64,000 nt of DNA from Paenibacillaceae bacterium. Lineage in GTDB: Bacteria; Bacillota; Bacilli; Paenibacillales; CANHGK01. The stretch is taken from positions 1-64,000 of the forward strand of contig CANHGK010000009.1 in assembly GCA_947460235.1 (NCBI GenBank), given 5' to 3'. Positions 53,251-62,234 of the stretch are shown here, piece after piece (positions within the stretch are counted from its first letter, which is position 1; each line of letters begins with the position of its first letter). A program made the position numbers and the translations under genes. The notes beneath the pieces were generated by a model that worked only from the letters and a program-made list of their open reading frames with translations, was not told the DNA's origin and made no database searches.

Positions 53251-54139
53251 CGATTTCACTTCCTTTATCTGAACCAATAAGCAAATTATCAATTAATCGG
53301 GTACGTCCAAAACGCACCGCGAGTGCAAGCAAAATCATATCTTTTGTATCATATTTAATCAAGTAATCAGCAAATACCGGATGTAGTGATGGGTAATGCC
53401 GCACCTCAACATAATCAATGACCGCATCCGTCTGATTAGAAATCATATCTTCTGCAAGTGCGCGGATATCCAAAGCTGGGATGCCTTGTCTTTGTTCAAT
53501 TAGTATATGTTGAACCTCTCGCAAAGCGCTGGACAAAATAAGTGCCTGAGTCCGTTCTTCGTTCGTTAAATATACATTTCGAGAACTCATTGCAAGTCCA
53601 TCTTTTTCTCGAATAATTGGACAACGAACAATTTCCACAGGAATATTCAAATCGTTCACTAATTGCTCAATCACCGCAACTTGTTGAGCATCTTTCATCC
53701 CAAAACAAGCAAAATCGGGTTGAACAATATTAAATAATTTCACGACGACAAACGCTACCCCATCAAAATGTCCAGGACGCGATGCCCCGCATAATGATTC
53801 ACTAACGGATCGAACTTGAATGCTCGTCATTGGCTTCGCCGGATACATTTCATCTGCCGAAGGTAAAAACACCGCATTTGCGCCTGCTTGTTGAGCCATT
53901 TGCAAATCACGAGCTTCATCACGAGGATACACAGAAAAATCTTCGTTAATACCGAATTGTAACGGGTTTACAAATATACTCACAATAACATAATCAGCAC
54001 GACTTAACGCCTCTGCGATTAAAGAAACATGTCCGTCATGTAAATACCCCATCGTCGGAACAAATCCGACTTTTTTTTGTTGAGCGCGTAATTTAGCTCG
54101 CCAAGCGTTTACTTCGCGAATCGTGCGTAATACGTGCAC
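53243..54139 (-). CDS. panC: Pantothenate synthetase
   Basis: PanC (298 aa) joins pantoate and beta-alanine using ATP. The nucleotidyltransferase motif [14 protein letters not shown], then [21 protein letters not shown] and the KMSKS-like MSSRNVYLT are present. The GTG start follows GGAGG by 7 bases, 34 bases after panB. The final residues are encoded within the start region of panD. Confidence 0.97.
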   Translation of the reverse strand: MHVLRTIREVNAWRAKLRAQQKKVGFVPTMGYLHDGHVSLIAEALSRADYVIVSIFVNPLQFGINEDFSVYPRDEARDLQMAQQAGANAVFLPSADEMYPAKPMTSIQVRSVSESLCGASRPGHFDGVAFVVVKLFNIVQPDFACFGMKDAQQVAVIEQLVNDLNIPVEIVRCPIIREKDGLAMSSRNVYLTNEERTQALILSSALREVQHILIEQRQGIPALDIRALAEDMISNQTDAVIDYVEVRHYPSLHPVFADYLIKYDTKDMILLALAVRFGRTRLIDNLLIGSDKGSEIDV

Positions 54140-54173
54140 GGATGTTCCTCCCCGTTCTCAAAACGTTCTTTAA

Positions 54174-55043
54174 TTAAATTCGCTCACTCGTTTCAGGATT
54201 TACTGTATGTGCGTCAAGTTGTGTTTTCGTTTGATCATCCATCCCGAACACATGACTTGCATCAGGAAAATCCTTGGATTTGACCTCTTGGACATATTGT
54301 CTAATCGCCACAGTAATTTGATCCCCAATCGAAGCGTACGCTTTCACAAATTTCGGTTTTACGGGAGACGCATATTGCAATAAATCATGATATACAAGCA
54401 CTTGTCCATCGCATAACCTACCAGCACCAATTCCGATCACAGGAACAGAAATCAATTCAGTCAATTTTGCGGCCAGAGGTTCAGGGATCAATTCAAGCAC
54501 AATTGCAAACACCCCCGCTTGAACGAGCGCTTGTGCATCTTCGAGCATCTTTTTTGCTGCATCGAATTCACGACCTTGCACACGATATCCACCAACTTGA
54601 TGAACCGATTGCGGTGTGAGTCCAAGATGTCCCATGACCGGAATACCAGCTTGAACACAAGCTTGCACCATTGGGACAATTTCGGCGCCACCTTCCATTT
54701 TAACTGCCTTTGCGCCCGCCTCTTGCATTAGACGGCCCGCATTTTTGAGTGTGTCCTTACGGTCACCATGGTAGGTAAGAAACGGAAGATCTGCAACAAC
54801 TAGTGCTTGTTTCGCCGCACGTGATACCGCCTTCGTATGGTGTACCATATCGTCTATCGTAACAGGGATCGTGGAGTCATAACCAAGCACCACCATGCCA
54901 AGTGAATCACCGACTAATAAAATATCCGCTCCAGCTTCTTCCGCTAATTTTGCCGCAGGAAAATCATACGCAGTAATCATTGCGATCGGTTCTTTCCCTT
55001 TCATATGCCTGATTTGATGTGTCGTCATTGCACGTGGTTGCAT
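54174..55043 (-). CDS. panB: 3-methyl-2-oxobutanoate hydroxymethyltransferase
   Basis: PanB (289 aa) makes ketopantoate from 2-oxoisovalerate and methylene-tetrahydrofolate, the first step to pantothenate. Conserved segments are PIAMITAYDFPAAKLAEEAG, LLVGDSLGMVVLGY, VKMEGG and GHLGLTPQSVHQ, followed by VPVIGIGAG. The start at 55043 was chosen because AAAGGGGTGATTTCC precedes it and homologues start here; the frame is open upstream through the structured leader. The leader may control the operon. Confidence 0.96.
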   Translation of the reverse strand: MQPRAMTTHQIRHMKGKEPIAMITAYDFPAAKLAEEAGADILLVGDSLGMVVLGYDSTIPVTIDDMVHHTKAVSRAAKQALVVADLPFLTYHGDRKDTLKNAGRLMQEAGAKAVKMEGGAEIVPMVQACVQAGIPVMGHLGLTPQSVHQVGGYRVQGREFDAAKKMLEDAQALVQAGVFAIVLELIPEPLAAKLTELISVPVIGIGAGRLCDGQVLVYHDLLQYASPVKPKFVKAYASIGDQITVAIRQYVQEVKSKDFPDASHVFGMDDQTKTQLDAHTVNPETSERI

Positions 55044-55192
55044 GGAAATCACCCCTTTAATGTTGAGAAAATTTTCACAAATAAACCCCTTAGCCGATTG
55101 GCTAAGAGGCGAAATTTCACGCATCTTCACGCCGTCTCGGTCCACTGATGGATCCAAGCAGGATCAGGTCGTATACGTCCGATCTTTTGAAT
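55044..55192 (-). promoter_or_regulatory. Structured 5' leader of panB, candidate Pan-motif RNA
   Basis: From the probable start near 55192 to the panB start the transcript has about 150 bases of leader. It contains a 10-bp hairpin (CCTCTTAGCC with GGCTAAGGGG, 55086-55109) followed by a short TTTATTT, and a G-rich upstream part with the sequence AGTGGACCGAGACGGCG that could pair alternatively with TTTCGCC before the hairpin. A conserved RNA called the Pan motif is known upstream of panB operons in Firmicutes; the position fits, but I cannot confirm its consensus from memory. Confidence 0.45.
55063..55080. promoter_or_regulatory. Rex-like palindrome in the panB leader
   Basis: TTGAGAAAATTTTCACAA reads on the minus strand as TTGTGA-N6-TCTCAA. 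It matches the Rex consensus TTGTGA-N6-TCACAA with one mismatch. It lies between the leader hairpin and the panB ribosome site. rex itself is in this window; binding is not shown. Confidence 0.35.
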
Positions 55193-55198
55193 GAGTTT

Positions 55199-55207
55199 AT
55201 TATAACA
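55199..55207 (-). promoter_or_regulatory. Extended -10 promoter of the pan operon
   Basis: On the minus strand TGTTATAAT gives a perfect TATAAT (55199-55204) with the extended TGn element. No clear -35 is seen, as expected for extended -10 promoters. Transcription would start near 55192 and pass through the structured leader. Confidence 0.55.
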
Positions 55208-55234
55208 AAGATTGAATCACATTTGCACCTATGA

Positions 55235-56053
55235 TCATTCCCAAGCGATTAAGGAACCATTCGGTTCAATCCAAAAACGTGAGCCGTTTTCTTTTTCAAT
55301 AAGTAACCGCATTGAAGTATCAAGGTCAAGCGGCGTTGCCATCACAATTCCTTCTCGCGTACGAAATGGTAAGTTGATTGGCATCCGCGGCATCGATTGT
55401 TTTATATAGTGTCTCATTGCTTCTACATCTACGTTCGCGCTCGCATAAAACCGATTCATCACCTTCATCAATTCTTCATGACATGCCGCTAGAAGTACTT
55501 CTCGTTGCGGAGGCTCTACGCCAAGACGAACCCAAGATGTTGTTTTATCACGCATTTCCATAGGGAAATCTGATGCTTGATGATGAATACTAATACCAAC
55601 TCCGATAATTGCATATTCAACTTCATGATGATTTAGTAAGGAGTCAACGAGAATACCACCAATTTTTCGGTTGCCAACAAACAGATCATTAGGCCATTTC
55701 AAGATCAACGATAATCTAGTTGATTCTTTCGCTAGTGTACGGATTGCTCCGCATAATGCCGCTGCTGCGATCATTTGCATCCATGGCATCCATTGCGAAC
55801 ATGCATCCGGACGAACAATCCAACTTACATATAATCCATGTTCCGAGGGCGATTGCCATACCCGACCATCACGACCGCGTCCACTTGTTTGTTCATCTGC
55901 TCCAACAAATGTACCATGTGGTGCACCTCGCTTGGCAAGCTCAATCGCTCGTTCTTGTGTCGAATTAATTGTTGCATGCCATTCCCATTGTCTTGGCCGG
56001 ATCCACGATAGAAACGATGAGTTAATCCAATCTTCATTAATGTGCATGGCCAT
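55235..56053 (-). CDS. birA: Biotin-[acetyl-CoA-carboxylase] ligase without DNA-binding domain
   Basis: Biotin protein ligase (272 aa) attaches biotin to AccB (5777-6280) through biotinyl-AMP. The catalytic core has INSTQERAIELAKRG, the biotin/AMP loop SGRGRDGRVWQSP, LKWPNDLFVGNRKIGGIL and VGISIHH; a C-terminal SH3-like domain follows (GIVMATPLDLDTSM). The N-terminal helix-turn-helix that allows B. subtilis BirA (325 aa) to repress biotin genes is missing, so this is a monofunctional ligase. The start is uncertain: ATG 56053 is used, with GGGGTGA 11 bases upstream; a GTG at 56068 is possible. It overlaps cca by 17 bases. Confidence 0.9.
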   Translation of the reverse strand: MAMHINEDWINSSFLSWIRPRQWEWHATINSTQERAIELAKRGAPHGTFVGADEQTSGRGRDGRVWQSPSEHGLYVSWIVRPDACSQWMPWMQMIAAAALCGAIRTLAKESTRLSLILKWPNDLFVGNRKIGGILVDSLLNHHEVEYAIIGVGISIHHQASDFPMEMRDKTTSWVRLGVEPPQREVLLAACHEELMKVMNRFYASANVDVEAMRHYIKQSMPRMPINLPFRTREGIVMATPLDLDTSMRLLIEKENGSRFWIEPNGSLIAWE

Positions 56054-57386
56054 CGTCTGCTGATTCACCCCATGTTAATTGAATATATGATTCAAGCACA
56101 TCGAGATGATTTGGTATTTCACCGATTGCTGTTACGTCAATTAAATGATTGATCACTTCTGATAGCCAAGGTCCTGGTGTTTTCTTTAAAATTTGCATTA
56201 CTTGATGTCCGGAAATCGCAAGTTCACGTGCATTTGTAACCTTAACTTCTTCATCCCAAACTTTGGACGACGATATCACGAATTCGATTCTGGAACAATC
56301 TAATAATTCAATTGAAAAGGGCCCATAAAATGATTCGCTATTCATACGATGAAATATTTGAATCATCTCAAGAACTGCGCACATACAAACCCGTTCATAT
56401 TTTACAATTCCACGTTTCCATTGTAGTTTAACTGCATCCTCTTCATGTAGATGATTACAGATAAATTCATACCATTCCAAAAATGCCTGCAATGACTTTA
56501 CTATATCATTTGCTTGATGTTTCGAACATGTCATTCGTTGCAATTGCGTTCGTAGAACACCCGGAGAAAGTTCACTCGCCCACGCCCAAATCCCCCAACG
56601 TCCTAAACCAATCGGCATTTGATCAATCCAGCTCGTAATGATCCGAATTCGTTCATTCCATACAAACCGGTACGCCAGCTCATTACGTGTTCGCTTCAAC
56701 ATCCCACTGTCTGCTAACAATTGGATCGCCAATCCTGCTTCTTTACTTTGAAGCATTAATTCCCATTCTGTGCGAACTCGTTCCATTGCAATATGCTCCA
56801 TCAAAGGTGCAAGCATAAGTGCCGCTTTCCAGGTATCATCTTCGATACGAAAACGGAACCGTGCGGCAAAACGAATAGCTCGCATCATCCGAAGCGCATC
56901 TTCTTCAAACCGCTCATGTGCATTTCCAACACAGCGTATGATGCCACGTTTAATATCTTCAAGTCCATCATAGGGATCAATCAACTGAGCATCCACATCA
57001 AGCGCCATTGCATTGATTGTAAAATCTCTTCTCAATAAATCTTCATGTAATTCATCAACAAACTGAACCGTTTTTGGGTGACGATGATTAACATACTCAT
57101 TTTCTTTTCGAAACGTTGTTACTTCATAGGAAAATTGTTTGTACAATACGGTGACGGTACCATGCTGCAAACCAGTCGGAATCACTTTATCAAACAATTC
57201 AAGCACCGTTTCCGGTGCCGCTGAAGTTGCAATATCAATATCTTTAACCTGCACGTTCATTAATCGATCGCGAACACATCCGCCGACCATGAATGCCCGG
57301 TGTCCTTTTCCTAGTAATACTTGCATTACATGCAGAGCACCTTGCTCCATTAATTCTACCCAATGGGAATCTAAATGATTGCTCAT
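56037..57386 (-). CDS. cca: CCA tRNA nucleotidyltransferase
   Basis: CCA-adding enzyme of class II (449 aa) that builds or repairs the 3' CCA end of tRNA. The nucleotidyltransferase motif FMVGGCVRDRLMN and the metal-binding KDIDIAT are at the N-terminus, followed by RRDFTINAMA (motif B) and the nucleotide-template segment RMMRAIRFAARFRF. The C-terminal body and tail domains are divergent in sequence. The start overlaps bshA by 4 bases. The same order bshA-cca-birA is found in B. subtilis. Confidence 0.94.
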   Translation of the reverse strand: MSNHLDSHWVELMEQGALHVMQVLLGKGHRAFMVGGCVRDRLMNVQVKDIDIATSAAPETVLELFDKVIPTGLQHGTVTVLYKQFSYEVTTFRKENEYVNHRHPKTVQFVDELHEDLLRRDFTINAMALDVDAQLIDPYDGLEDIKRGIIRCVGNAHERFEEDALRMMRAIRFAARFRFRIEDDTWKAALMLAPLMEHIAMERVRTEWELMLQSKEAGLAIQLLADSGMLKRTRNELAYRFVWNERIRIITSWIDQMPIGLGRWGIWAWASELSPGVLRTQLQRMTCSKHQANDIVKSLQAFLEWYEFICNHLHEEDAVKLQWKRGIVKYERVCMCAVLEMIQIFHRMNSESFYGPFSIELLDCSRIEFVISSSKVWDEEVKVTNARELAISGHQVMQILKKTPGPWLSEVINHLIDVTAIGEIPNHLDVLESYIQLTWGESADDGHAH

Positions 57387-58516
57387 ATTTGAAAATCTCC
57401 CTGAACAACTTGCCTATATAATTGCTCATATTCCGAAGCAATTTTATGAGCATTAAATACTGTAGTAGCACGTTCGACTGCAAGTTCCGAGAATCGCTGA
57501 CGAATATTTTGATGAGTAATTAATTCACGCGTATAACGAGTTAATTCATCCAAATCACCGAGTTCTGTTAAAAATCCAGTTTTGCCATGAACAACAACTT
57601 CAGGAATTCCGCCAACATTTGTACCGACGACAGGAACACCACATGCCATTGCCTCAAGTGCAACCAATCCAAATGATTCTTTTTCCGAAGGTAATAATAA
57701 TACATCTGCCATGGCAATAATTTCAGACACGTCATCTTGCTTTCCCAAGAAAATGACGTCTTCAAGCAAACCTCTTTCCATAACTGCGTTAGTCAGTTTG
57801 GACAATTCAGGTCCTTCCCCAACAAACAATAATTTAAGTGGCCGTTCTTTGCGAATTCGCTCAAACACTTCAAGAACATCATGCGTCCGTTTTACCGGGC
57901 GATAATTAGATACATGCATTAAAATTGGTTCATCATTTCTCGCAAATTCTCGACGAAGCGATTCATTTACGCGTGGATAATAATATCGGTTATCAATAAA
58001 ATTATAGACACGATGAATCGGTCGTTTTGTGCCAAATTGTTCAATCGTTTCACGTATTAAATCATCCGAAACTGCAGTTACGGCATCACTTTGATTGATC
58101 GCAAGTTTAATCATGTCTCTTAGTGATTCATCTTGTGCAAGTACTGTTATATCCGTTCCATGTAACGTTGTAATCAATTTTAATTGCGGACCAACCAATT
58201 GTTTAGCAAGCCAAGCACATATCGCAAATGGAATCGCATAATGTACATGCAATACATCCAAATGCTGTGTCTTTGCTACATGTGCGATTTTACTTGCGAG
58301 TGAGATATCATAAGGCGGATACTTAAAAACATAATAATCACTTACTTCAACCTCATGATAAAAGATATTCCGATAAAACTTACCGAGTCGAAACGGCATG
58401 CCAAATGAAATCATATGTACTTGGTGCCCCCGCTCAGCCATCATTTTTGCTAGTTCGGACGCCACAACGCCTGAACCACCAAGTGACGGGTAACAACAAA
58501 TCCCGATTTTTAACAT
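57383..58516 (-). CDS. bshA: N-acetyl-alpha-D-glucosaminyl-malate synthase (bacillithiol)
   Basis: BshA (377 aa) joins UDP-GlcNAc and L-malate in the first step of bacillithiol synthesis. It is a GT4-type glycosyltransferase: MLKIGICCYPSLGGSGVVAS at the start, HVHYAIPFAICAWLA and GTDITVLAQD in the N-domain, and EKESFGLVALEAMACG in the C-domain for nucleotide-sugar binding. The start at 58516 has GGAGG 6 bases upstream. It follows bshB1 by 21 bases, so both bacillithiol steps share a transcript. Confidence 0.96.
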   Translation of the reverse strand: MLKIGICCYPSLGGSGVVASELAKMMAERGHQVHMISFGMPFRLGKFYRNIFYHEVEVSDYYVFKYPPYDISLASKIAHVAKTQHLDVLHVHYAIPFAICAWLAKQLVGPQLKLITTLHGTDITVLAQDESLRDMIKLAINQSDAVTAVSDDLIRETIEQFGTKRPIHRVYNFIDNRYYYPRVNESLRREFARNDEPILMHVSNYRPVKRTHDVLEVFERIRKERPLKLLFVGEGPELSKLTNAVMERGLLEDVIFLGKQDDVSEIIAMADVLLLPSEKESFGLVALEAMACGVPVVGTNVGGIPEVVVHGKTGFLTELGDLDELTRYTRELITHQNIRQRFSELAVERATTVFNAHKIASEYEQLYRQVVQGDFQI

Positions 58517-58537
58517 ACCGCACCTCCCATTACTCAT

Positions 58538-59248
58538 TTAAAAATCAAATATGATCATTGGGTCGTTCGTTGTAAACGCTTCTGCGTGCGTCACACCAAT
58601 CCGATATCCCCATAACTGATCACGTGATTCTACTTGCTCCAAAAATTTCTGATTAATCGGAGTACTTACACGATCCACACCATCGTTAACTGAAACAGGT
58701 GTGAATTGAGTTGCATAACAACGAAGTGCTTCACGTTTTGTATCGTAGGAAGACGTTACATCAATAAAAAACTTTGGATCATTCCATTGGTGGATATGGT
58801 ACTGCCAGACTGCATCAACCGTCCAGACTGGAATTTCAGGCATCACTTTCCGTAATCGGGCATTTAATACAGCTTCTGCAACCAACTCAGATGTGCGTAC
58901 GTGGTCAGGATGACGATCCGTATTCACAGGACAAAAAATAATTTTCGGTTGAGCATCGCGAATGACACGAGTAATTGCATCAATATGTTCTCGTGTACCA
59001 TACAACCCTCGATCAGGCAAACCTAAATTCAATCGTTTTTCGATACCAAGCACACTTGCCGCCGCGGTCGCTTCATATTGACGAGTTACAGGATCACCAT
59101 TTGAAGACATTTCTGCAAGCGTCAGATCGCAAATAACAATTTTCTTCCCTAACATTGCAAAGCGGGCAATCGTCCCACCCATACCAATCTCAGCATCGTC
59201 CGGATGCGCACCAAAAATCAACCAATCCACGCCTTGGCGTTCACTCAT
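58538..59248 (-). CDS. bshB1: Bacillithiol biosynthesis deacetylase BshB1
   Basis: BshB1 (236 aa) removes the acetyl group from GlcNAc-malate. It is a LmbE/PIG-L zinc deacetylase with the metal motif [15 protein letters not shown] near the N-terminus and the [19 protein letters not shown] segment holding the third ligand histidine. GAGGTGAACAAGC precedes the ATG, which overlaps the mgsA stop by 4 bases. Confidence 0.95.
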   Translation of the reverse strand: MSERQGVDWLIFGAHPDDAEIGMGGTIARFAMLGKKIVICDLTLAEMSSNGDPVTRQYEATAAASVLGIEKRLNLGLPDRGLYGTREHIDAITRVIRDAQPKIIFCPVNTDRHPDHVRTSELVAEAVLNARLRKVMPEIPVWTVDAVWQYHIHQWNDPKFFIDVTSSYDTKREALRCYATQFTPVSVNDGVDRVSTPINQKFLEQVESRDQLWGYRIGVTHAEAFTTNDPMIIFDF

Positions 59249-59658
59249 GCTTGTTCACCTCGCTGAATGACTTCACGCCATTTTAAATCCCCACGTTCAA
59301 AAGATTTAATTAACATTTCAGCAGTTGCAATATTTGTTGCAAGTGGGACCCCATATACATCACAAAGCCGAAGCAATGCGATAATATCTGGTTCATGTGG
59401 TTGCGCGGTAAGCGGATCACGAAAAAAGAGCACCATATCCATGTCATTCGTAGCAATCATTGCCCCAATTTGTTGATCCCCGCCAAGCGGTCCCGATCGA
59501 AAGCAATGAATCTGTAATGCTGTTTGTTGCATAATTCGCGTGCCTGTAGTACCCGTCGCATACAACTTACAATGTTTTAAAACTTGTTCATATGCAATTG
59601 CAAAATTGACCATTTGATCCTTTTTACGATCATGTGCGATTAGTGCGACATTAAACAT
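59245..59658 (-). CDS. mgsA: Methylglyoxal synthase
   Basis: MgsA (137 aa) converts dihydroxyacetone phosphate to methylglyoxal and phosphate. The typical motifs are [15 protein letters not shown] at the start, [19 protein letters not shown] and the catalytic aspartate region [19 protein letters not shown] lies 7 bases before the ATG. It follows dapB by 25 bases, in the dapB-mgsA-bshB1-bshA order of Bacillus; bacillithiol made by the next genes detoxifies methylglyoxal. Confidence 0.96.
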   Translation of the reverse strand: MFNVALIAHDRKKDQMVNFAIAYEQVLKHCKLYATGTTGTRIMQQTALQIHCFRSGPLGGDQQIGAMIATNDMDMVLFFRDPLTAQPHEPDIIALLRLCDVYGVPLATNIATAEMLIKSFERGDLKWREVIQRGEQA

Positions 59659-59683
59659 GTGTAACCCTCCGTGACGGTTTCAA

Positions 59684-60481
59684 TTAAGACATTATTAAAT
59701 GTTCAAATCCATAAACGAAACCGGTATACCCAACGACTTTTTCAATTGCGAGTTTAACACCTGGCATATAACCCGCTCGATCATATGAATCATGACGAAT
59801 CTTTAATGCCTGTCCGTTACCTGCAAAAATAACTTCCTGCTGCGCAAAAATTCCTGGTAACCGAACGCTATGCACCCGAAATCCTTCGAACAATCCACCG
59901 CGTGAACCAGGTAAAGTCTCTTCTTCTTTTAGATTTCCTTGGTGTTTGAATTCTCGATTTTCCGAAATCCATTGTGCCGTTTTTAATGCAGTACCTGAAG
60001 GCGCGTCTAATTTTTGATCGCCATGGAATTCGATAATTTCAACATCAGGAAAATATTTCGCAGCTTCAGCAGCAAATTTCATCATCAAGATTGCACCAAT
60101 CGAAAAGTTTGGTGCAAATAATCCACCGATCCCCTTTTCTTTACAACGGTTATCCAAATCAACGATTTGATCATTGGTTAAACCAGTTGCGCCAATAATA
60201 GGGCGCGTTCCATTATTGATCGCTATACATGCATTCGAATAAACTGAATTAGGATCTGTGAAATCAACAACAACATCAGCACCCGTTCGAGCTAGCGAAG
60301 TTTGTAACTCACTTTCAATTAAAACGCCACACGGTTGATTGAACAACACCGCCCCAACATCGTTTCCAAGCATATCGCGATCAATTGCGGATACCAATTC
60401 TAAGTTTTCTGCATCGATTACCATTTTAACGACTTCACGTCCCATACGTCCACGTGCACCAATGACTGCTACTTTAATCAA
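59684..60481 (-). CDS. dapB: 4-hydroxy-tetrahydrodipicolinate reductase
   Basis: DapB (265 aa) reduces hydroxy-tetrahydrodipicolinate on the way to diaminopimelate and lysine. The cofactor motif GARGRMGREVVK and the substrate motif KLDAPSGTALKTA are conserved. The catalytic region reads EFHGDQK: the first histidine and the lysine are kept but the second histidine of the usual HH pair is glycine. The TTG start is set by GGAGGG about 8 bases upstream. It works in the same pathway as lysC (12154-13407). Confidence 0.95.
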   Translation of the reverse strand: MIKVAVIGARGRMGREVVKMVIDAENLELVSAIDRDMLGNDVGAVLFNQPCGVLIESELQTSLARTGADVVVDFTDPNSVYSNACIAINNGTRPIIGATGLTNDQIVDLDNRCKEKGIGGLFAPNFSIGAILMMKFAAEAAKYFPDVEIIEFHGDQKLDAPSGTALKTAQWISENREFKHQGNLKEEETLPGSRGGLFEGFRVHSVRLPGIFAQQEVIFAGNGQALKIRHDSYDRAGYMPGVKLAIEKVVGYTGFVYGFEHLIMS

Positions 60482-60529
60482 CGACTTCGCCCTCCAAAAA
60501 TAAATAAAATAAATCCGCTGATCGAATGG

Positions 60530-60859
60530 TTAATCCATACGCGTCCAGCGGTTTGCATCTCTCGTTTGAAACTTATGCATCACACGTTGGTGAATGTCCG
60601 CTAAGTCAATATTCATAGAATTTGCATAACAAGTAATGATGAAAAGAATGTCCCCTAATTCCATTTCAATAGAATTTTCTTTTTCATCATCTTTCTTTTT
60701 CTTTGGTCCATACACATGATTAATTTCTCGAGATAACTCCCCAACTTCTTCCGTTAAACGAGAAAGCATCACAAATGGTTCAAAGTAGCCTTCCTTAAAC
60801 TGCGAAATATAAGCATGTACCTGATCCTGCATGCCACGAAGCGTTAATTGTTCAGACAT
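60530..60859 (-). CDS. MazG-type nucleotide pyrophosphohydrolase (YpjD-like)
   Basis: A protein of 109 aa of the MazG-like all-alpha pyrophosphatase family, close in length and context to YpjD of B. subtilis. The metal-binding motif is RLTEEVGELSREI followed by ELGDILFIITCYAN. It probably hydrolyses non-canonical nucleoside triphosphates. The start at 60859 is set by GGAGG 7 bases upstream; the open frame upstream is non-coding. It lies just upstream of dapB. Confidence 0.9.
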   Translation of the reverse strand: MSEQLTLRGMQDQVHAYISQFKEGYFEPFVMLSRLTEEVGELSREINHVYGPKKKKDDEKENSIEMELGDILFIITCYANSMNIDLADIHQRVMHKFQTRDANRWTRMD

Positions 60860-60873
60860 ATTATAACCTCCAA

Positions 60874-61338
60874 TTATTGCGAAACGTTCGTAATAATATG
60901 GAACACATTTTTCGTAGGACCCGGAACATAAATAATATATAACAACAAATAAACTGTAACTCCTGTAATTGCAGTGAAAAGCCAACATGTCGCTGTAATT
61001 GGTCCAATTTTGCGATGTTTAGAGAAATTTTTCTTATATGCAAGCACCAATGTGATGATTCCCAGAACCGCAGAGAAAAGCGCTAGTGAAATATGAAAAA
61101 TTAAAAATGTAAAATAAAATGGTTTAATCCAATCAGGTCCACCAAATGCAGTATTTCCCACTATTACGGTACGTGTTGCATAAATTAAAAAGAACAGAAC
61201 CGCACAAATCGCACCAATAACCATTTTTTGCATATGTTGTTGCATCTGCTTATTACGAATATCTCGCCATCCAAAAGCGACAAAAATTGCACTTAAGACA
61301 ATAAACGACGTACTGATCGCAGGTAAAATTGTATTCAT
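60874..61338 (-). CDS. DUF420 membrane protein (CtaM/YozB-like)
   Basis: A membrane protein of 154 aa with about four hydrophobic helices (near residues 5-23, 42-62, 77-103 and 114-138) of the DUF420 family. The S. aureus homologue CtaM is needed for assembly of the aa3-type oxidase. The gene overlaps ctaG as ATGA, so it is part of the oxidase operon and probably acts on the same enzyme. Polar residues and histidines in the helices could bind heme or copper, but this is not clear from sequence. Confidence 0.85.
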   Translation of the reverse strand: MNTILPAISTSFIVLSAIFVAFGWRDIRNKQMQQHMQKMVIGAICAVLFFLIYATRTVIVGNTAFGGPDWIKPFYFTFLIFHISLALFSAVLGIITLVLAYKKNFSKHRKIGPITATCWLFTAITGVTVYLLLYIIYVPGPTKNVFHIITNVSQ

Positions 61339-62177
61339 GCTTCTCCTCCGTTCGGAAACACCATAGTAATTGATGCTATTTCTTCTTTATCCTTCGCTCG
61401 TTCCACGCGATGCCAAGCAAAAAATGTCGTTGCAAGTACAATTCCATATGATAATTCTTGAATGATTTTCATCAATACTCCGCCCAATTGTTGGTCATCC
61501 ATAGGTGATAACCATTGTAGCGATGGATCAATATTGCTATACGTATTGTACAAAACATGATCGGCAAAAACAATTAATGCACAAGCGGGCGTCAAAATAA
61601 CCCCATTTCCAAAAATATAAGCAATCTTTTTCAAATCAGATAACCGCGATTGTTCAGGAATTGGTGTCAACATGGACCACCACATTTGAAAACTTGTTAC
61701 TTGTAATAACAAATGATAACCCGTATGCAAAATTGGATGACTCATTGCTGTATCAAACACAATCGGAAAATGGTAAAACGAAAACAATGCATTAAACCCG
61801 AGAACGGTTACAAGTGGTCTAGTCATCAACCGGAATAAACGATCTACACTCGGAATTTTCATCCAATGTGCATACCAATTTGATGGAACTCCGACCAAAA
61901 ACAAACAAGGAAAGACCATATACATTAATGACTGTTGAAACATATGAGCACTAAATGAAGCCATATGTCCCAAATATGCCAATGGACTGCACATTGCAAA
62001 AAAATACGTTGTCATCGAAAATGTAAACGCGAGTAATTGCTTACGGGTTGCGTTCAAAGCGTTTACATGAAACCATCGATAGATCAAAATCATAACGATT
62101 CCTATGACAATTGAAAAATAACTCCAAGCTTGCGGTCCATACCAAACTTGCCCCGCGTTCATTGCATGATCAGTCAT
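61335..62177 (-). CDS. ctaG: Cytochrome c oxidase assembly protein CtaG (caa3-type)
   Basis: CtaG (280 aa) of the Bacillus caa3 type, a membrane protein with about seven helices thought to help copper insertion in the oxidase. Typical features are SPLAYLGHMASFSAHMFQQS, MVFPCLFLVGVPSNW and QWLSPMDDQQLGGVLM. The start at 62177 was chosen because GGGGG lies 8 bases upstream; an ATG five codons before overlaps that site. A terminator separates it from ctaF, so it may be expressed at a lower level or from readthrough. Confidence 0.93.
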   Translation of the reverse strand: MTDHAMNAGQVWYGPQAWSYFSIVIGIVMILIYRWFHVNALNATRKQLLAFTFSMTTYFFAMCSPLAYLGHMASFSAHMFQQSLMYMVFPCLFLVGVPSNWYAHWMKIPSVDRLFRLMTRPLVTVLGFNALFSFYHFPIVFDTAMSHPILHTGYHLLLQVTSFQMWWSMLTPIPEQSRLSDLKKIAYIFGNGVILTPACALIVFADHVLYNTYSNIDPSLQWLSPMDDQQLGGVLMKIIQELSYGIVLATTFFAWHRVERAKDKEEIASITMVFPNGGEA

Positions 62178-62196
62178 AAAAAAAACCCCCATTGTG

Positions 62197-62223
62197 AAAA
62201 ACGAGAGGCGTCGCCGCCTCTCG
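62197..62223 (-). terminator. Terminator after ctaF
   Basis: CGAGAGGCG and CGCCTCTCG form a 9-bp GC-rich stem with a 4-base loop, followed by TTTTT on the minus strand, between ctaF and ctaG. Confidence 0.88.
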
Positions 62224-62234
62224 TCTACAACCTA

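Noticed and set aside
55040..55200. T-box or lysine-type riboswitch upstream of panB
   Set aside because: The T-box core GGGTGGNACCGCG is not present; the nearest resemblance (AGTGGACCGAGACGG) differs at key places.
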